Origin: JBAIYU01 sp036763085
GTDB lineage: Bacteria; Bacillota; Negativicutes; DSM-1736; Dendrosporobacteraceae
DNA: 64,000 bases
NCBI RefSeq assembly: GCF_036763085.1
Contig: NZ_JBAIYU010000031.1
Span: 62,001 to 126,000 of the forward strand
Direction of reading: 5' to 3'
Position 1 is the stretch's first letter; every line of letters begins with the position of its first letter. The notes under the pieces are model-generated. The model was not told the DNA's origin and ran no database searches. It worked only from the letters and a program-made list of their open reading frames with translations. Positions 1 to 7,491 of the stretch are shown here, piece after piece. The position numbers and the translations under genes were made by a program.

Positions 1-1074
1 ACACTTGCTCCATTAATCCCTATCATCCCATTAATGGTTGTTTCAGGTGTCCATCCATTACCGTTAGGAATTATGATCGGACTAATTGGATTAGTGATTG
101 CCTCCTTTAATTGGTTTAGCAAGATTGTTCAAATCAATGGTACGGGAACAAAAGGTGGAGTAATATTATTATTCGGGTTTATGGGTATAACCAGTTCGCT
201 GGATACTTTGCGTTCTTGGTCCATTATTCAAGGTTCTCCTGATATTTTTACTATTCTTATAGTAGCGGGAGTAGTGCTATTTTTAATTTTAAATAAACTT
301 AAGCTCCGCTGGCTTATCATACCAATATGTGCTGCCGCCGCGCTAGTTATATCGGCATCCTTTGGTATTTATCCTGCGTTTAAAACAGGAGCAGGTTTGC
401 CTACTATTGACGCTAGTTTATGGTGGAATGAAAAATGGGGTATTGGATGGGGGCTGAGTGCGAGTAATTTTATCAGCGCACTTCCATTTGCAATACTCGC
501 AGTGGTTATGTGGCCAATCGATGCTGTGGCGATAAAAACTATCCAGGAAAACAACTATCCTAAAGAAGCTAAAAAGGCAGTTTTTGATATGAATGACACC
601 TATTTAATTGTTGCGCTAAGAAATATAATTGGAGTGGTCTTGGGTGGGGGGCAGGTTGCCGCTGTTTGGAGAAGCTTTATGATTCCCCTCGGCATGGTAA
701 AGCGTCCAATAGGTGCAAGTGCTTTTTTGTTAGGGGTAGTTGGTATAGCATTTGGACTACTAGGATTCCCAATAGATATTGCAGTTTTTCCGCCGCTCTT
801 AGGGCTTGTACTAATCTTCGGTGTATATTTGCCCCTTGTAGAAGTCGGTTTAGATACAATTAAGAGTACGGCTGAAATACAGATTGCAGCGGTATGTTTT
901 ATTATAGGAATTGCTGTTAATCCGGTAATTGGCTGGATTGCGGCAGTTCTTATAGAAAACTTCAAGCTGATAAGTGCCTCTGAATGTACAAGAACACTTA
1001 CTCGACAAGAAAAACTCATTACTGCCTCATTAGCCGGAATAACTCTATCCACGTTTTTTATGGCTAGCGTTTAA
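1..1074 (+). CDS. DUF3360-family multi-pass membrane protein (5' end outside the window)
   Basis: The reading frame is open from base 1, so the N-terminus lies upstream; about 357 residues are visible, ending at TAA 1072-1074. The protein is almost entirely hydrophobic with roughly nine or ten membrane spans. Segments around WWNEKWGIGWG, PFAILAVVMWP and the conserved VLGGGQ and KRPIGA motifs match what I remember of the DUF3360 family (usually about 490-510 residues), so about 130-150 residues should be missing. DUF3360 proteins are polytopic inner-membrane proteins of unknown substrate. A strong terminator follows at 1144-1188, so it is not cotranscribed with the MarR gene. Family call fairly sure; function unknown. 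Confidence 0.75.
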   Translation, partial: TLAPLIPIIPLMVVSGVHPLPLGIMIGLIGLVIASFNWFSKIVQINGTGTKGGVILLFGFMGITSSLDTLRSWSIIQGSPDIFTILIVAGVVLFLILNKLKLRWLIIPICAAAALVISASFGIYPAFKTGAGLPTIDASLWWNEKWGIGWGLSASNFISALPFAILAVVMWPIDAVAIKTIQENNYPKEAKKAVFDMNDTYLIVALRNIIGVVLGGGQVAAVWRSFMIPLGMVKRPIGASAFLLGVVGIAFGLLGFPIDIAVFPPLLGLVLIFGVYLPLVEVGLDTIKSTAEIQIAAVCFIIGIAVNPVIGWIAAVLIENFKLISASECTRTLTRQEKLITASLAGITLSTFFMASV

Positions 1075-1143
1075 GTAGTTCGAAGATAAGTATTATGAAA
1101 TGTGAAAATAATAAGCAAGCTAGATAGATGAATATTTTTATGG

Positions 1144-1188
1144 AAAAGCGTTTATATCTAAGGTTAGGTTTAGATATAAACGCTTTTT
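1144..1188 (+). terminator. Intrinsic terminator after the DUF3360 gene
   Basis: An 18-bp perfect inverted repeat (1144-1161 with 1170-1187), an 8-base loop and T/A-rich tracts on both sides. It closes the upstream gene before the MarR promoter and could act on both strands. Confidence 0.85.
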
Positions 1189-1285
1189 AAAAAATATGGA
1201 TTTATAAAATCTAAAATATTTACATTACAAACCCTTTTAGCCAATATGACTTAGGCCGATTAATCTTAAGTACCAGATTTAACTA

Positions 1286-1314
1286 TTGACGGCACTATAA
1301 TAAAAACATACAAT
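1286..1314 (+). promoter_or_regulatory. Sigma-A promoter of the MarR gene
   Basis: TTGACG (1286-1291) and TACAAT (1309-1314) are separated by exactly 17 bp, close to consensus. The palindrome at 1316-1327 begins 1 bp after the -10 box, where a bound repressor would block initiation. Confidence 0.7.
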
Positions 1315-1315
1315 A

Positions 1316-1327
1316 GTGTATATACAC
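1316..1327. promoter_or_regulatory. Putative MarR operator, copy 1
   Basis: Perfect 12-bp palindrome GTGTATATACAC just downstream of the -10 box of the MarR gene. The identical 12-mer recurs at 1858-1869 ahead of the next gene. MarR proteins commonly bind such dyads and autoregulate (family knowledge). The repetition and placement are seen directly; binding by this MarR is inferred. Confidence 0.7.
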
Positions 1328-1358
1328 GTAATAAAGTGAGTATGAAAGGAAATTTGCT

Positions 1359-1802
1359 GTGGAACGCATTAATAAACTATATCCTAAAAGTTCGAGTATA
1401 TGTAATTGTATGAATATTCGTCGGGCTTCTCGTGCTGTCACCCAGTTCTATGATGAAGTGCTCCAACCAAGTGGACTTACTATTGCCCAATTAGGGTTGT
1501 TGCGCCACATTGAGCTTGCGGAAAAAATAACGATCAGTGCATTAGCTAAGATGATCCGCATTGACCGGACTACTCTTAACCGTAATTTGAAACCGATGGC
1601 TGAAGCGGGCCTTATTGTTATTAACCCTGGAGAAGATTCGCGCACCAGAGAAATAACATTGACAGAAGAAGGGAAAGTTGCAGTCACTAATGCTTGGAAA
1701 CTATGGGGAGAGGCCCAAGTATCTCTAAAGGAATACCTCGGTGAAGAAGATTTGACAAAGTTAATACAGTTGCTGTCGAAGTTAGAGGCACTAGTACCTT
1801 GA
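1359..1802 (+). CDS. MarR-family winged-helix transcriptional regulator
   Basis: 147 residues, the usual MarR length, starting at GTG 1359 with AAAGGA 8 bases upstream. An N-terminal helical dimerisation part is followed by a winged helix at about residues 50-105, with a recognition-helix stretch like RTTLNRNLKPM and a DSRTREITLT wing. Cysteines near the N-terminus (SICNCMN) could sense oxidants or metals, but that is a guess. The matching palindromes upstream of this gene and of the QueG-like gene at 1904 suggest a repressor controlling both. Ligand unknown. Confidence 0.88.
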   Translation: MERINKLYPKSSSICNCMNIRRASRAVTQFYDEVLQPSGLTIAQLGLLRHIELAEKITISALAKMIRIDRTTLNRNLKPMAEAGLIVINPGEDSRTREITLTEEGKVAVTNAWKLWGEAQVSLKEYLGEEDLTKLIQLLSKLEALVP

Positions 1803-1822
1803 GCTGGATTGAAAATCCCTGT

Positions 1823-1869
1823 TTGTAGTATGGGGGGGCTATTTTTTACTATTTTGAGTGTATATACAC
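1823..1869 (+). promoter_or_regulatory. Promoter and MarR-type operator (copy 2) of the QueG-like gene
   Basis: A TTGTAG (1823-1828) / TACTAT (1847-1852) pair with an 18-bp spacer is followed at 1858-1869 by the same GTGTATATACAC palindrome seen at 1316-1327. In both promoters the palindrome lies a few bases downstream of the -10 box, supporting shared repression. Confidence 0.6.
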
Positions 1870-1903
1870 ATAAAATAAATCAACTATTAAGGAGTGATGG
1901 ATT

Positions 1904-2665
1904 ATGGAGAAAACAATTCGAGAATATATTTTAAACTTAGGTGTAGATGACGTTGGCTTTGCGAATGCTGCAGCGTATCAGAGTCCTAAGTCGTATGAAA
2001 TTACAAAATTTCTACCAGATGCAAAGTCAATTATTGTATTGGCGTACAAAGTATTATCAAGTTGTGAAAGCCCGAGCTGGACCGCTGCTTTAAATGGTTA
2101 TATTGACCTAGGCGCTTTTGCTCGTTCGACCCAATATCAAATAGCGAGATTTTTAGAGCGAAACTATGATGCAAAGGTTGCAAATATACCGCTATCCTAT
2201 CCAATTGAGATACATCATGATCGAAGAGCAATTGCCGACTTTTCGCAAAGACATGCTGCGGTTGCTGCAGGGCTTGGAACTTTCGGTCGTCACAATCTGG
2301 TAATACATCCAAGCTTCGGAACTCGTGTTAACTTTGTTAGTATTATTACGAACCTTGAGTTAGATCCTTCACCCCAGAATAACGAAGAGTCCTGTATTCA
2401 CTGCAATATTTGTGTTGAAAACTGCCCAGGAAGGGCATTAGATGATGAAGGAAAAACTGATATTTTAAAATGCATGAAAAACTCGCAGCCCTACGGCTTA
2501 GGCTCAGATATAAGATTTTGGACTGAGCTGACGGATAGCTCGCCCGAGGAACAAAAAGAAATGTTTAGCAGTGAACGATATGCGAGATTGAAGCAGGCTG
2601 CCCATTTAGGAAATCAATATATGTGTTTTAACTGCATGAAACTATGTCCAGTAGGGAAGAAATAA
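1904..2665 (+). CDS. QueG-like 4Fe-4S protein (short epoxyqueuosine reductase relative)
   Basis: 253 residues from ATG 1904 with AAGGAGTG upstream. The N-terminal part, through GLGTFGRHNLVIHP, resembles the cobalamin-binding region of QueG. It is followed by ferredoxin cysteine motifs CIHCNICVENCP (about residue 165) and a terminal CFNCMKLCP, enough for two clusters. True QueG is about 380 residues and has a C-terminal HEAT-like part that is absent here, so I would not call it epoxyqueuosine reductase. Such short paralogues are common in anaerobes and have no assigned reaction that I know. It sits under the presumed MarR operator; a distant paralogue lies at 32310. Confidence 0.75.
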   Translation: MEKTIREYILNLGVDDVGFANAAAYQSPKSYEITKFLPDAKSIIVLAYKVLSSCESPSWTAALNGYIDLGAFARSTQYQIARFLERNYDAKVANIPLSYPIEIHHDRRAIADFSQRHAAVAAGLGTFGRHNLVIHPSFGTRVNFVSIITNLELDPSPQNNEESCIHCNICVENCPGRALDDEGKTDILKCMKNSQPYGLGSDIRFWTELTDSSPEEQKEMFSSERYARLKQAAHLGNQYMCFNCMKLCPVGKK

Positions 2666-2673
2666 AATGTACC

Positions 2674-2723
2674 ATGTCATGAAGCTCCTTTGGCTAAATT
2701 GAACCAGAGGAGCTTCATGACAT
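2674..2723 (+). terminator. Hairpin after the QueG-like gene (possible terminator)
   Basis: A 20-base inverted repeat (2674-2693 with 2704-2723), almost perfect, begins 8 bases after the stop codon. It lacks a clear T-run on its 3' side, so it may stabilise the mRNA end rather than terminate by itself. Confidence 0.5.
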
Positions 2724-2816
2724 TAAGCCCCAAAAAGGATAATATATTAGATTTTTGATAATCATAGGTGTGCTTTTTATAATCATTTTGGAATAAGTAA
2801 GCATAGATAAGATACA

Positions 2817-2864
2817 TTGACAATACGGCAAAATTTGGTTAAAATCAATTCGAAAGTTATCGAA
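2817..2864 (+). promoter_or_regulatory. Promoter and candidate ArsR operator
   Basis: TTGACA (2817-2822) and TAAAAT (2840-2845) with a 17-bp spacer form a strong sigma-A promoter. Immediately downstream, the dyad TTCGA-6-TCGAA (2849-2864) lies where an autoregulating ArsR repressor would bind. Promoter is clear; the operator role is inferred. Confidence 0.6.
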
Positions 2865-2899
2865 ATATAATAGATTGAATTAAGGGGATGCCGTAAAAA

Positions 2900-3202
2900 G
2901 TGGATACAAAAAAAGTGGCAAAAATCTTTAAGGCTCTTTCTAATCAAAATCGCTTAGAGCTGTACTTAAAGATTGCTAAGGCTCATGAGGCCAGCTTTGA
3001 GACAGGCTGTGAATGCTTCGTTTCAGATATTATTGAGTCGTTGAATATTGGTGCGCCTACTATTTCACACCATATCAAGGAATTGGCAAACGCTGAGTTA
3101 ATCTATACTGAAAAACGCGGAAAATTTTTAATTTGCCGAGTAAATGAGGACCTTGTAACTGAAGTTAGCAAGCTTCTTTCATTGCAATCATCGTGGGAAT
3201 AA
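2900..3202 (+). CDS. ArsR/SmtB-family transcriptional regulator
   Basis: 100 residues with the compact ArsR winged helix: a LSNQNRLELY helix, then SDIIESLNIGAPTISHHIKEL as helix-turn-helix (about residues 43-63). A Cys-X-Cys pair (C37, C39) lies just before the DNA-binding helices, the region where ArsR proteins carry metal- or thiol-sensing cysteines. The GTG start at 2900 is about 12 bases from AAGGGG, a weak fit, but an earlier in-frame ATG at 2888 is followed at once by a stop. It leads an operon with the EFR1 flavoprotein (13-bp gap) and the aldo/keto reductase, so it probably controls a redox function in response to a metal or oxidant. Confidence 0.82.
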   Translation: MDTKKVAKIFKALSNQNRLELYLKIAKAHEASFETGCECFVSDIIESLNIGAPTISHHIKELANAELIYTEKRGKFLICRVNEDLVTEVSKLLSLQSSWE

Positions 3203-3215
3203 GGTGAACTGAGAT

Positions 3216-3983
3216 ATGAAAACTTTTGTTTTTTCAGCCACAGGAAATAGTTTGTACGTTGCGAAGCGAATCGGAGGAGAACTTTACTCAATACCACAGG
3301 TGATTAACCAAGAGAAAAGGGAATTCGAAGATGAAGTAATTGGATTTGTATTTCCTTGCTATGGATTTGGACTTCCAAGGATGATAGTCGACTTTTTGCA
3401 CATGTCCAAATTTAAGGCAGAATACTTCTATGCAGTTATGACCTATGGTAATAAGGCGGCGTCAGGTCTAAAACACCTAGAGAATACGGGAGAAGAAGTA
3501 GGTATTAAGTTTGACTATACAAATGAAATATTAATGGTTGATAACTATCTGCCCTTATTTAAGATAGAAGACCAGCTAAATAAAGAGGACTCGAAAAAAA
3601 TTGAAGTAAAGTTGGAACAAATAGTTAGTGATATTCAAAGTAGACGGAATTTACTTACTAAAAAAGGGATTGTGTCAGATGCTTTTTCAAAAGTTATTCA
3701 TAATCTTTTTATGAAAAAACATCTTAATACTGGAGATAAGCAGTTTATTGTACAAGAAGACTGCAACAGTTGCAAAGTTTGCGAGAAAGTCTGTCCCAAA
3801 GCTAATATTAAAGTCAATTTTAAACCTGTATTTTTGCATAGATGTGATGGATGTTATGCCTGCATACATCATTGTCCTCATAATGCAATACACTTGAAAT
3901 ATGAGCGAAGTAGTACAAGATTCATTAATCGTAACGTTAAACTGCAAGAGATTATTAATGCGAACAATCAGTATATAAAGTAA
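3216..3983 (+). CDS. EFR1-type flavodoxin/ferredoxin fusion protein
   Basis: 255 residues. The N-terminus MKTFVFSATGNSLYVAKRI is the flavodoxin FMN-phosphate loop typical of EFR1-family proteins. The C-terminal 75 residues hold two 4Fe-4S motifs, CNSCKVCEKVCP and CDGCYACIHHCP. It is therefore expected to be a soluble electron carrier combining FMN with two clusters. It lies between the ArsR gene and the ferredoxin-tailed aldo/keto reductase with 13- and 19-bp gaps, suggesting it feeds electrons to that reductase or works in the same stress response. Partner assignment is inference. Confidence 0.85.
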   Translation: MKTFVFSATGNSLYVAKRIGGELYSIPQVINQEKREFEDEVIGFVFPCYGFGLPRMIVDFLHMSKFKAEYFYAVMTYGNKAASGLKHLENTGEEVGIKFDYTNEILMVDNYLPLFKIEDQLNKEDSKKIEVKLEQIVSDIQSRRNLLTKKGIVSDAFSKVIHNLFMKKHLNTGDKQFIVQEDCNSCKVCEKVCPKANIKVNFKPVFLHRCDGCYACIHHCPHNAIHLKYERSSTRFINRNVKLQEIINANNQYIK

Positions 3984-4002
3984 TTTATTTGGGAGGAATA
4001 TC

Positions 4003-5154
4003 ATGTTATATCGTAAGTTTGGAAAAACGAATGAAGAGGTTTCTGTTTTAGGGTTCGGCTGTATGCGGCTGCCGATTATTGATGGTGATCCAACTCACAT
4101 TGATGAAGATAAGGCGATAACTATGATGAGATATGCAATTGACGCGGGTGTAAATTATGTAGACACTGCCTACCCTTATCACGGTACTGGTTTTACTAAA
4201 GGCGGTGAAAGTGAGCCTTTTGTCGCGAAAGCCCTAAAAGATGGATACAGGGACCGCGTAAAATTAGCAACTAAACTACCAAGTTGGTTAATAAAAACGC
4301 GCTCTGATATGGACAAATATTTAAACGAACAATTGGAACGTCTCGAAACTGATAAAATTGATTTTTACTTAGTACATAGTTTGAATAAAGGTGTTTGGAC
4401 TACATTAAAAGAAGCTGATTTTGGTGGTTTTTTAGATCAAGCTATTAAGGATGGAAGAATAGGATATGCAGGTTTTTCTTTTCACGATGAAGTAGCGTTG
4501 TTTAAGGAAATTGTAGATTATTATGATTGGTCATTTTGCCAAATTCAGTATAATTATCTAGATGAAAACTACCAGGCTGGTAAAGAAGGTTTAGAGTACG
4601 CTGCAAAAAAAGGGCTTGGAATTGCTATTATGGAACCACTTAGGGGCGGCAATCTTATTAGGCTGCCTGAGAAAGCACAAGATGTTCTTATTGACTCTGA
4701 GGTGAGAAGAACACCAGCGGAGTTGGCGCTTAGATGGGTAATGAATCACCCAGAAGTATCAGTTGTTTTAAGTGGCATGAGCACAATGGATCACGTCATA
4801 GAAAACGTAAAAGTAGCCTCTCAAGCAGCGCCTAATTCATTAACATCAAACGAAATTGCCGTAGTAGATGAAGTGAAGAGGCTATTTAAAGAGAGAATAA
4901 AAGTGAACTGTACTGCTTGTTCATATTGTATGCCTTGTCCGGCAGGAATCAATATACCTAATATCTTTGGAAATTATAATGACTATTGGGTTTTCGACCG
5001 ATCTCCAGAGGCTCAGAGAAGATATGGAATTATATCGAAGCTTGCAGCTCCCGCATCTAAGTGTATTGAATGTGCTAAGTGTGAGAGCCATTGTCCTCAA
5101 GGAATTGGCATTCGTGAAGAGCTGAAGAATGTAAAAGCGTTATTTGAGGAATAA
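4003..5154 (+). CDS. Aldo/keto reductase with C-terminal ferredoxin-like domain
   Basis: 383 residues; start ATG 4003 preceded by GGGAGGA. Residues 1-280 form the aldo/keto reductase TIM barrel, with the catalytic-type D-x3-Y at VDTAYPYHGTG, FGCMRLP near the start and EPLRGG in the cofactor-binding part. The last 90 residues carry two cysteine clusters, CTACSYCMPCP and CIECAKCESHCP, expected to bind 4Fe-4S centres. This architecture is common in anaerobes and may couple ferredoxin-level electrons to carbonyl reduction. It is the third gene of the ArsR operon. Substrate not determinable. Confidence 0.88.
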   Translation: MLYRKFGKTNEEVSVLGFGCMRLPIIDGDPTHIDEDKAITMMRYAIDAGVNYVDTAYPYHGTGFTKGGESEPFVAKALKDGYRDRVKLATKLPSWLIKTRSDMDKYLNEQLERLETDKIDFYLVHSLNKGVWTTLKEADFGGFLDQAIKDGRIGYAGFSFHDEVALFKEIVDYYDWSFCQIQYNYLDENYQAGKEGLEYAAKKGLGIAIMEPLRGGNLIRLPEKAQDVLIDSEVRRTPAELALRWVMNHPEVSVVLSGMSTMDHVIENVKVASQAAPNSLTSNEIAVVDEVKRLFKERIKVNCTACSYCMPCPAGINIPNIFGNYNDYWVFDRSPEAQRRYGIISKLAAPASKCIECAKCESHCPQGIGIREELKNVKALFEE

Positions 5155-5306
5155 AAGGATAAGAAAGATAATTGAATTAAACGTATGTAATTTTAGTTTA
5201 ATGAAAAACAGTTAAATGGCAAACGCTCTCGGCGGGTGCTTGCTTTGGAGAATAAGACCTTACGATCATAGGAGATACTGTCAAACTGTACCTAAGGAGG
5301 ATAATC

Positions 5307-5651
5307 ATGGAAAGGGAAAAGATGCTAGCTTATATTTTGGATGCGTATCCTTATCCTATTGTTTATGTGGATAGCAATCATATCATTAGATATATGAATA
5401 AAGCGGCAGAGTATCACTATTACTCGGAGCGAGGATATAGGGAACTAATTGGCAGATCAATTTTTGAATGCCATAATTCTCAATCGGAAGTGAAAATCCA
5501 TGAGGCAGTTGAGAAATTAAAAAAACATGGCAATGAAATTTATCTCGGCGTAAGTGTTAAGAACCAGCGTATCTATATTAACCCGGTGCGTAATGAAGCT
5601 GGGGAACTTATTGGATATTTTGAAAGATTTGAGTTGAATTTAGAAAAATAA
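5307..5651 (+). CDS. Stand-alone PAS-domain protein
   Basis: 114 residues from ATG 5307 with AAGGAGG upstream. Nearly the whole length is one PAS fold: PYPIVYVDSNHIIRYMNKAAE, then IGRSIFECH and a closing VRNEAGELIGYFERFE strand. There is no output domain, so it is probably a small sensor that signals by protein contact. It follows the redox operon after a 150-bp gap in which I see no terminator. Ligand unknown. Confidence 0.78.
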   Translation: MEREKMLAYILDAYPYPIVYVDSNHIIRYMNKAAEYHYYSERGYRELIGRSIFECHNSQSEVKIHEAVEKLKKHGNEIYLGVSVKNQRIYINPVRNEAGELIGYFERFELNLEK

Positions 5652-5720
5652 ATCGGTGGTGACTTTTGTGAAAAAGGTTGGAATAGTAGGTGAAATTGGC
5701 CAAGCTTATAAGGAGAGAAT

Positions 5721-6152
5721 ATGATCAAAGAATTTGAAATGCTTGATACGAAAGAAGTTATGGACATCTGGCTAGATGCAAATATTGCAGCACATAGCTT
5801 TATACCCCAAGAATATTGGATTGATAATTATAAAGTAGTTGAAGAAACCTATCTACCCTCTTCGCAGACCTTTGTTTATCAACAAGCTAATACTATTAAG
5901 GCGTTTATTAGTATTGTTAATGGTTCATTTATTGGAGCATTATTTGTTTCCCCAGAATGCCAAGGAAAAGGTATAGGTAAAGAGCTGATTAACTACTGTA
6001 AGTCTATATATTCAACTCTAGAATTAGCAGTCTACTCTCAAAATAAAAGTGCGGTAGAATTTTACAAGCATTGTGGGTTTACGATTATTGCAGAGCAGCC
6101 CAACGAAGATTCTGGATTTAATGAATATATAATGTCGTGGGTTAAAAAATAA
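5721..6152 (+). CDS. GNAT-family N-acetyltransferase (YjaB-like)
   Basis: 143 residues; start ATG 5721 with AAGGAGAG upstream. The acetyl-CoA-binding motif A is visible as ECQGKGIGKELI (about residue 80), followed by NKSAVEFYKHCGF, the usual GNAT C-terminal part. The N-terminal layout (IWLDANIAAHSFIP) resembles YjaB-type acetyltransferases. An 18-codon reading frame at 5668-5724 overlaps its start codon but is probably not a gene. Substrate unknown. Confidence 0.85.
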   Translation: MIKEFEMLDTKEVMDIWLDANIAAHSFIPQEYWIDNYKVVEETYLPSSQTFVYQQANTIKAFISIVNGSFIGALFVSPECQGKGIGKELINYCKSIYSTLELAVYSQNKSAVEFYKHCGFTIIAEQPNEDSGFNEYIMSWVKK

Positions 6153-6212
6153 TAAGTATTTTATAGATTGGATAAGGGTATAGAAAACATGCCCTTACAC
6201 TAATTAACGATG

Positions 6213-6252
6213 AGAGCTATACCACACTTTACTGTGAGGTATAGCTCTTCTT
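6213..6252 (+). terminator. Probable terminator after the GNAT gene
   Basis: An 11-bp stem (6213-6223 with 6238-6248), loop of 14 bases with some internal pairing, and a short T-rich tail. Confidence 0.55.
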
Positions 6253-6362
6253 AGTTCGATAGATCATTAACATATTGCAGCTTAGATAGCTAAAATTGCA
6301 GGTTGCTATTAGCCGGTTGAAATGGATCAAATTACTAACATATACTAGAAATATAGTGAAAA

Positions 6363-6815
6363 GTGGAGGTGAGCAATATAAAAGTCACCATTGAGAATAT
6401 ACCTGCCGGAACTGAACCAGAAATAATTATTCGATGCAACGAAGTAGATAATTCATTACTGCAGCTTGTTGATGCAATTAAATCAGCTTCGAAAAAACTA
6501 ATTGGTACTATAGATTTACAAATGCATATCATTGATCCTAACGATGTATTTTATTTTGAATCAGTAGATAACAAAGTATTTATTTATTGTAGCGAAAAGG
6601 TTTTTGAAACAAGATTAAAGCTTTATGAAATTGAAAAAGAATATGAAAATTGGGATTTTTTTAGAGCTTCTAAATCGATAATTCTAAATATCGCAAAAAT
6701 CCACTCTTTAAGTCCTGTTTTCTACGGACGATTTGAGGCATTGCTTCGAAACGGGGAGAAGGTAGTAATATCTAGGCAATATGTTCCCATACTCAAAGGT
6801 AAATTAGGATTATAA
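6363..6815 (+). CDS. LytTR-domain DNA-binding regulator
   Basis: Up to 150 residues. The C-terminal 95 residues form a LytTR domain (DPNDVFYFESVDNKVFIYC, then FFRASKSIILNIAKI and NGEKVVISRQY), with a short N-terminal segment and no receiver domain. Such stand-alone LytTR proteins pair with membrane inhibitor proteins, and the DUF3021 gene follows 11 bp downstream. The start is odd. GTG 6363 has no Shine-Dalgarno, while a perfect GGAGGTGA (6365-6372) lies inside that reading frame 5 bases before an ATA codon at 6378. The ATA is followed by KVTIENIP, where relatives usually begin. Translation may start at ATA 6378, or an ATG was mutated. Confidence 0.85.
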   Translation: MEVSNIKVTIENIPAGTEPEIIIRCNEVDNSLLQLVDAIKSASKKLIGTIDLQMHIIDPNDVFYFESVDNKVFIYCSEKVFETRLKLYEIEKEYENWDFFRASKSIILNIAKIHSLSPVFYGRFEALLRNGEKVVISRQYVPILKGKLGL

Positions 6816-6826
6816 GGAGGGATATT

Positions 6827-7264
6827 GTGCAATTTAGCAATTACCTTAAGTATTTCTTAACGGATATTTTTCAAGCTAGTGGATTACTAATAATTATTAC
6901 TTTGATATTTTTAGGCATTAATTCAATAGAAACAATAGAAGCTTCGCTGTTATGGCAAATTATTATACTAGCCTGTATTTATACACTGTATAAATTTGCT
7001 TTTGCAAATAAGCTGGATTTAGGTAAAAAGGCGCATTTAATCAGTTTTACTATCTGTTCTGCACTAGCCACTACTCTGGTTATAGTGTGGCTATCCTTGT
7101 TAAACCCAACTATTGAAAAAAATCTTATAATAATCTATATAGTTGTAAATTTATTTGTAAAGGTATCAGTCTACGCTATGATGTATATAGATGGTCAAAA
7201 CCAAGCAAGACAACTTAACGAGAAACTTAGTTATTATAAAAATGGTGATATCGAAAAAAGCTAA
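6827..7264 (+). CDS. DUF3021-family membrane protein, partner of the LytTR regulator
   Basis: 145 residues from GTG 6827 with AAGGAGGG 5 bases upstream. Four hydrophobic segments at about residues 15-35, 43-62, 72-93 and 100-122 give a small four-helix membrane protein, followed by a charged C-terminal tail. DUF3021 genes are typically cotranscribed with stand-alone LytTR regulators and are thought to hold the regulator inactive at the membrane (family knowledge). Spacing from the LytTR stop is 11 bp. Confidence 0.78.
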   Translation: MQFSNYLKYFLTDIFQASGLLIIITLIFLGINSIETIEASLLWQIIILACIYTLYKFAFANKLDLGKKAHLISFTICSALATTLVIVWLSLLNPTIEKNLIIIYIVVNLFVKVSVYAMMYIDGQNQARQLNEKLSYYKNGDIEKS

Positions 7265-7457
7265 CACAAGCTCCTACTCACTTAAATCAATAGTAATATA
7301 AAAGGCTCGTCTATCCTTTAACTATTGTATAAGAACAAGGAGTATTCTTGGTATATTAAGATAAATTATAGACAATAACCCTTACAATATATATTTATAA
7401 TCAAGTCTTAAAAAACATAGTATTTATAGTAAGTACAGTAAAGTACTCATTTATAAT

Positions 7458-7491
7458 AAAAGCACGAGGTTGTTATTATCCTCGTGCTTTT
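7458..7491. terminator. Bidirectional terminator between the DUF3021 and XRE genes
   Basis: A 12-bp stem (7458-7469 with 7480-7491), loop of 10 bases, A-run on the left and T-run on the right. It serves the rightward LytTR operon, about 200 bp after its last stop. The stop codon of the leftward XRE frame lies inside its loop. Confidence 0.75.

Noticed and set aside
5668..5724. 18-codon frame overlapping the start of the GNAT gene, beginning VKKVGIVGEIGQ
   Set aside because: No strong ribosome site of its own and no recognisable product; most likely chance or a leftover. Kept only as a note.
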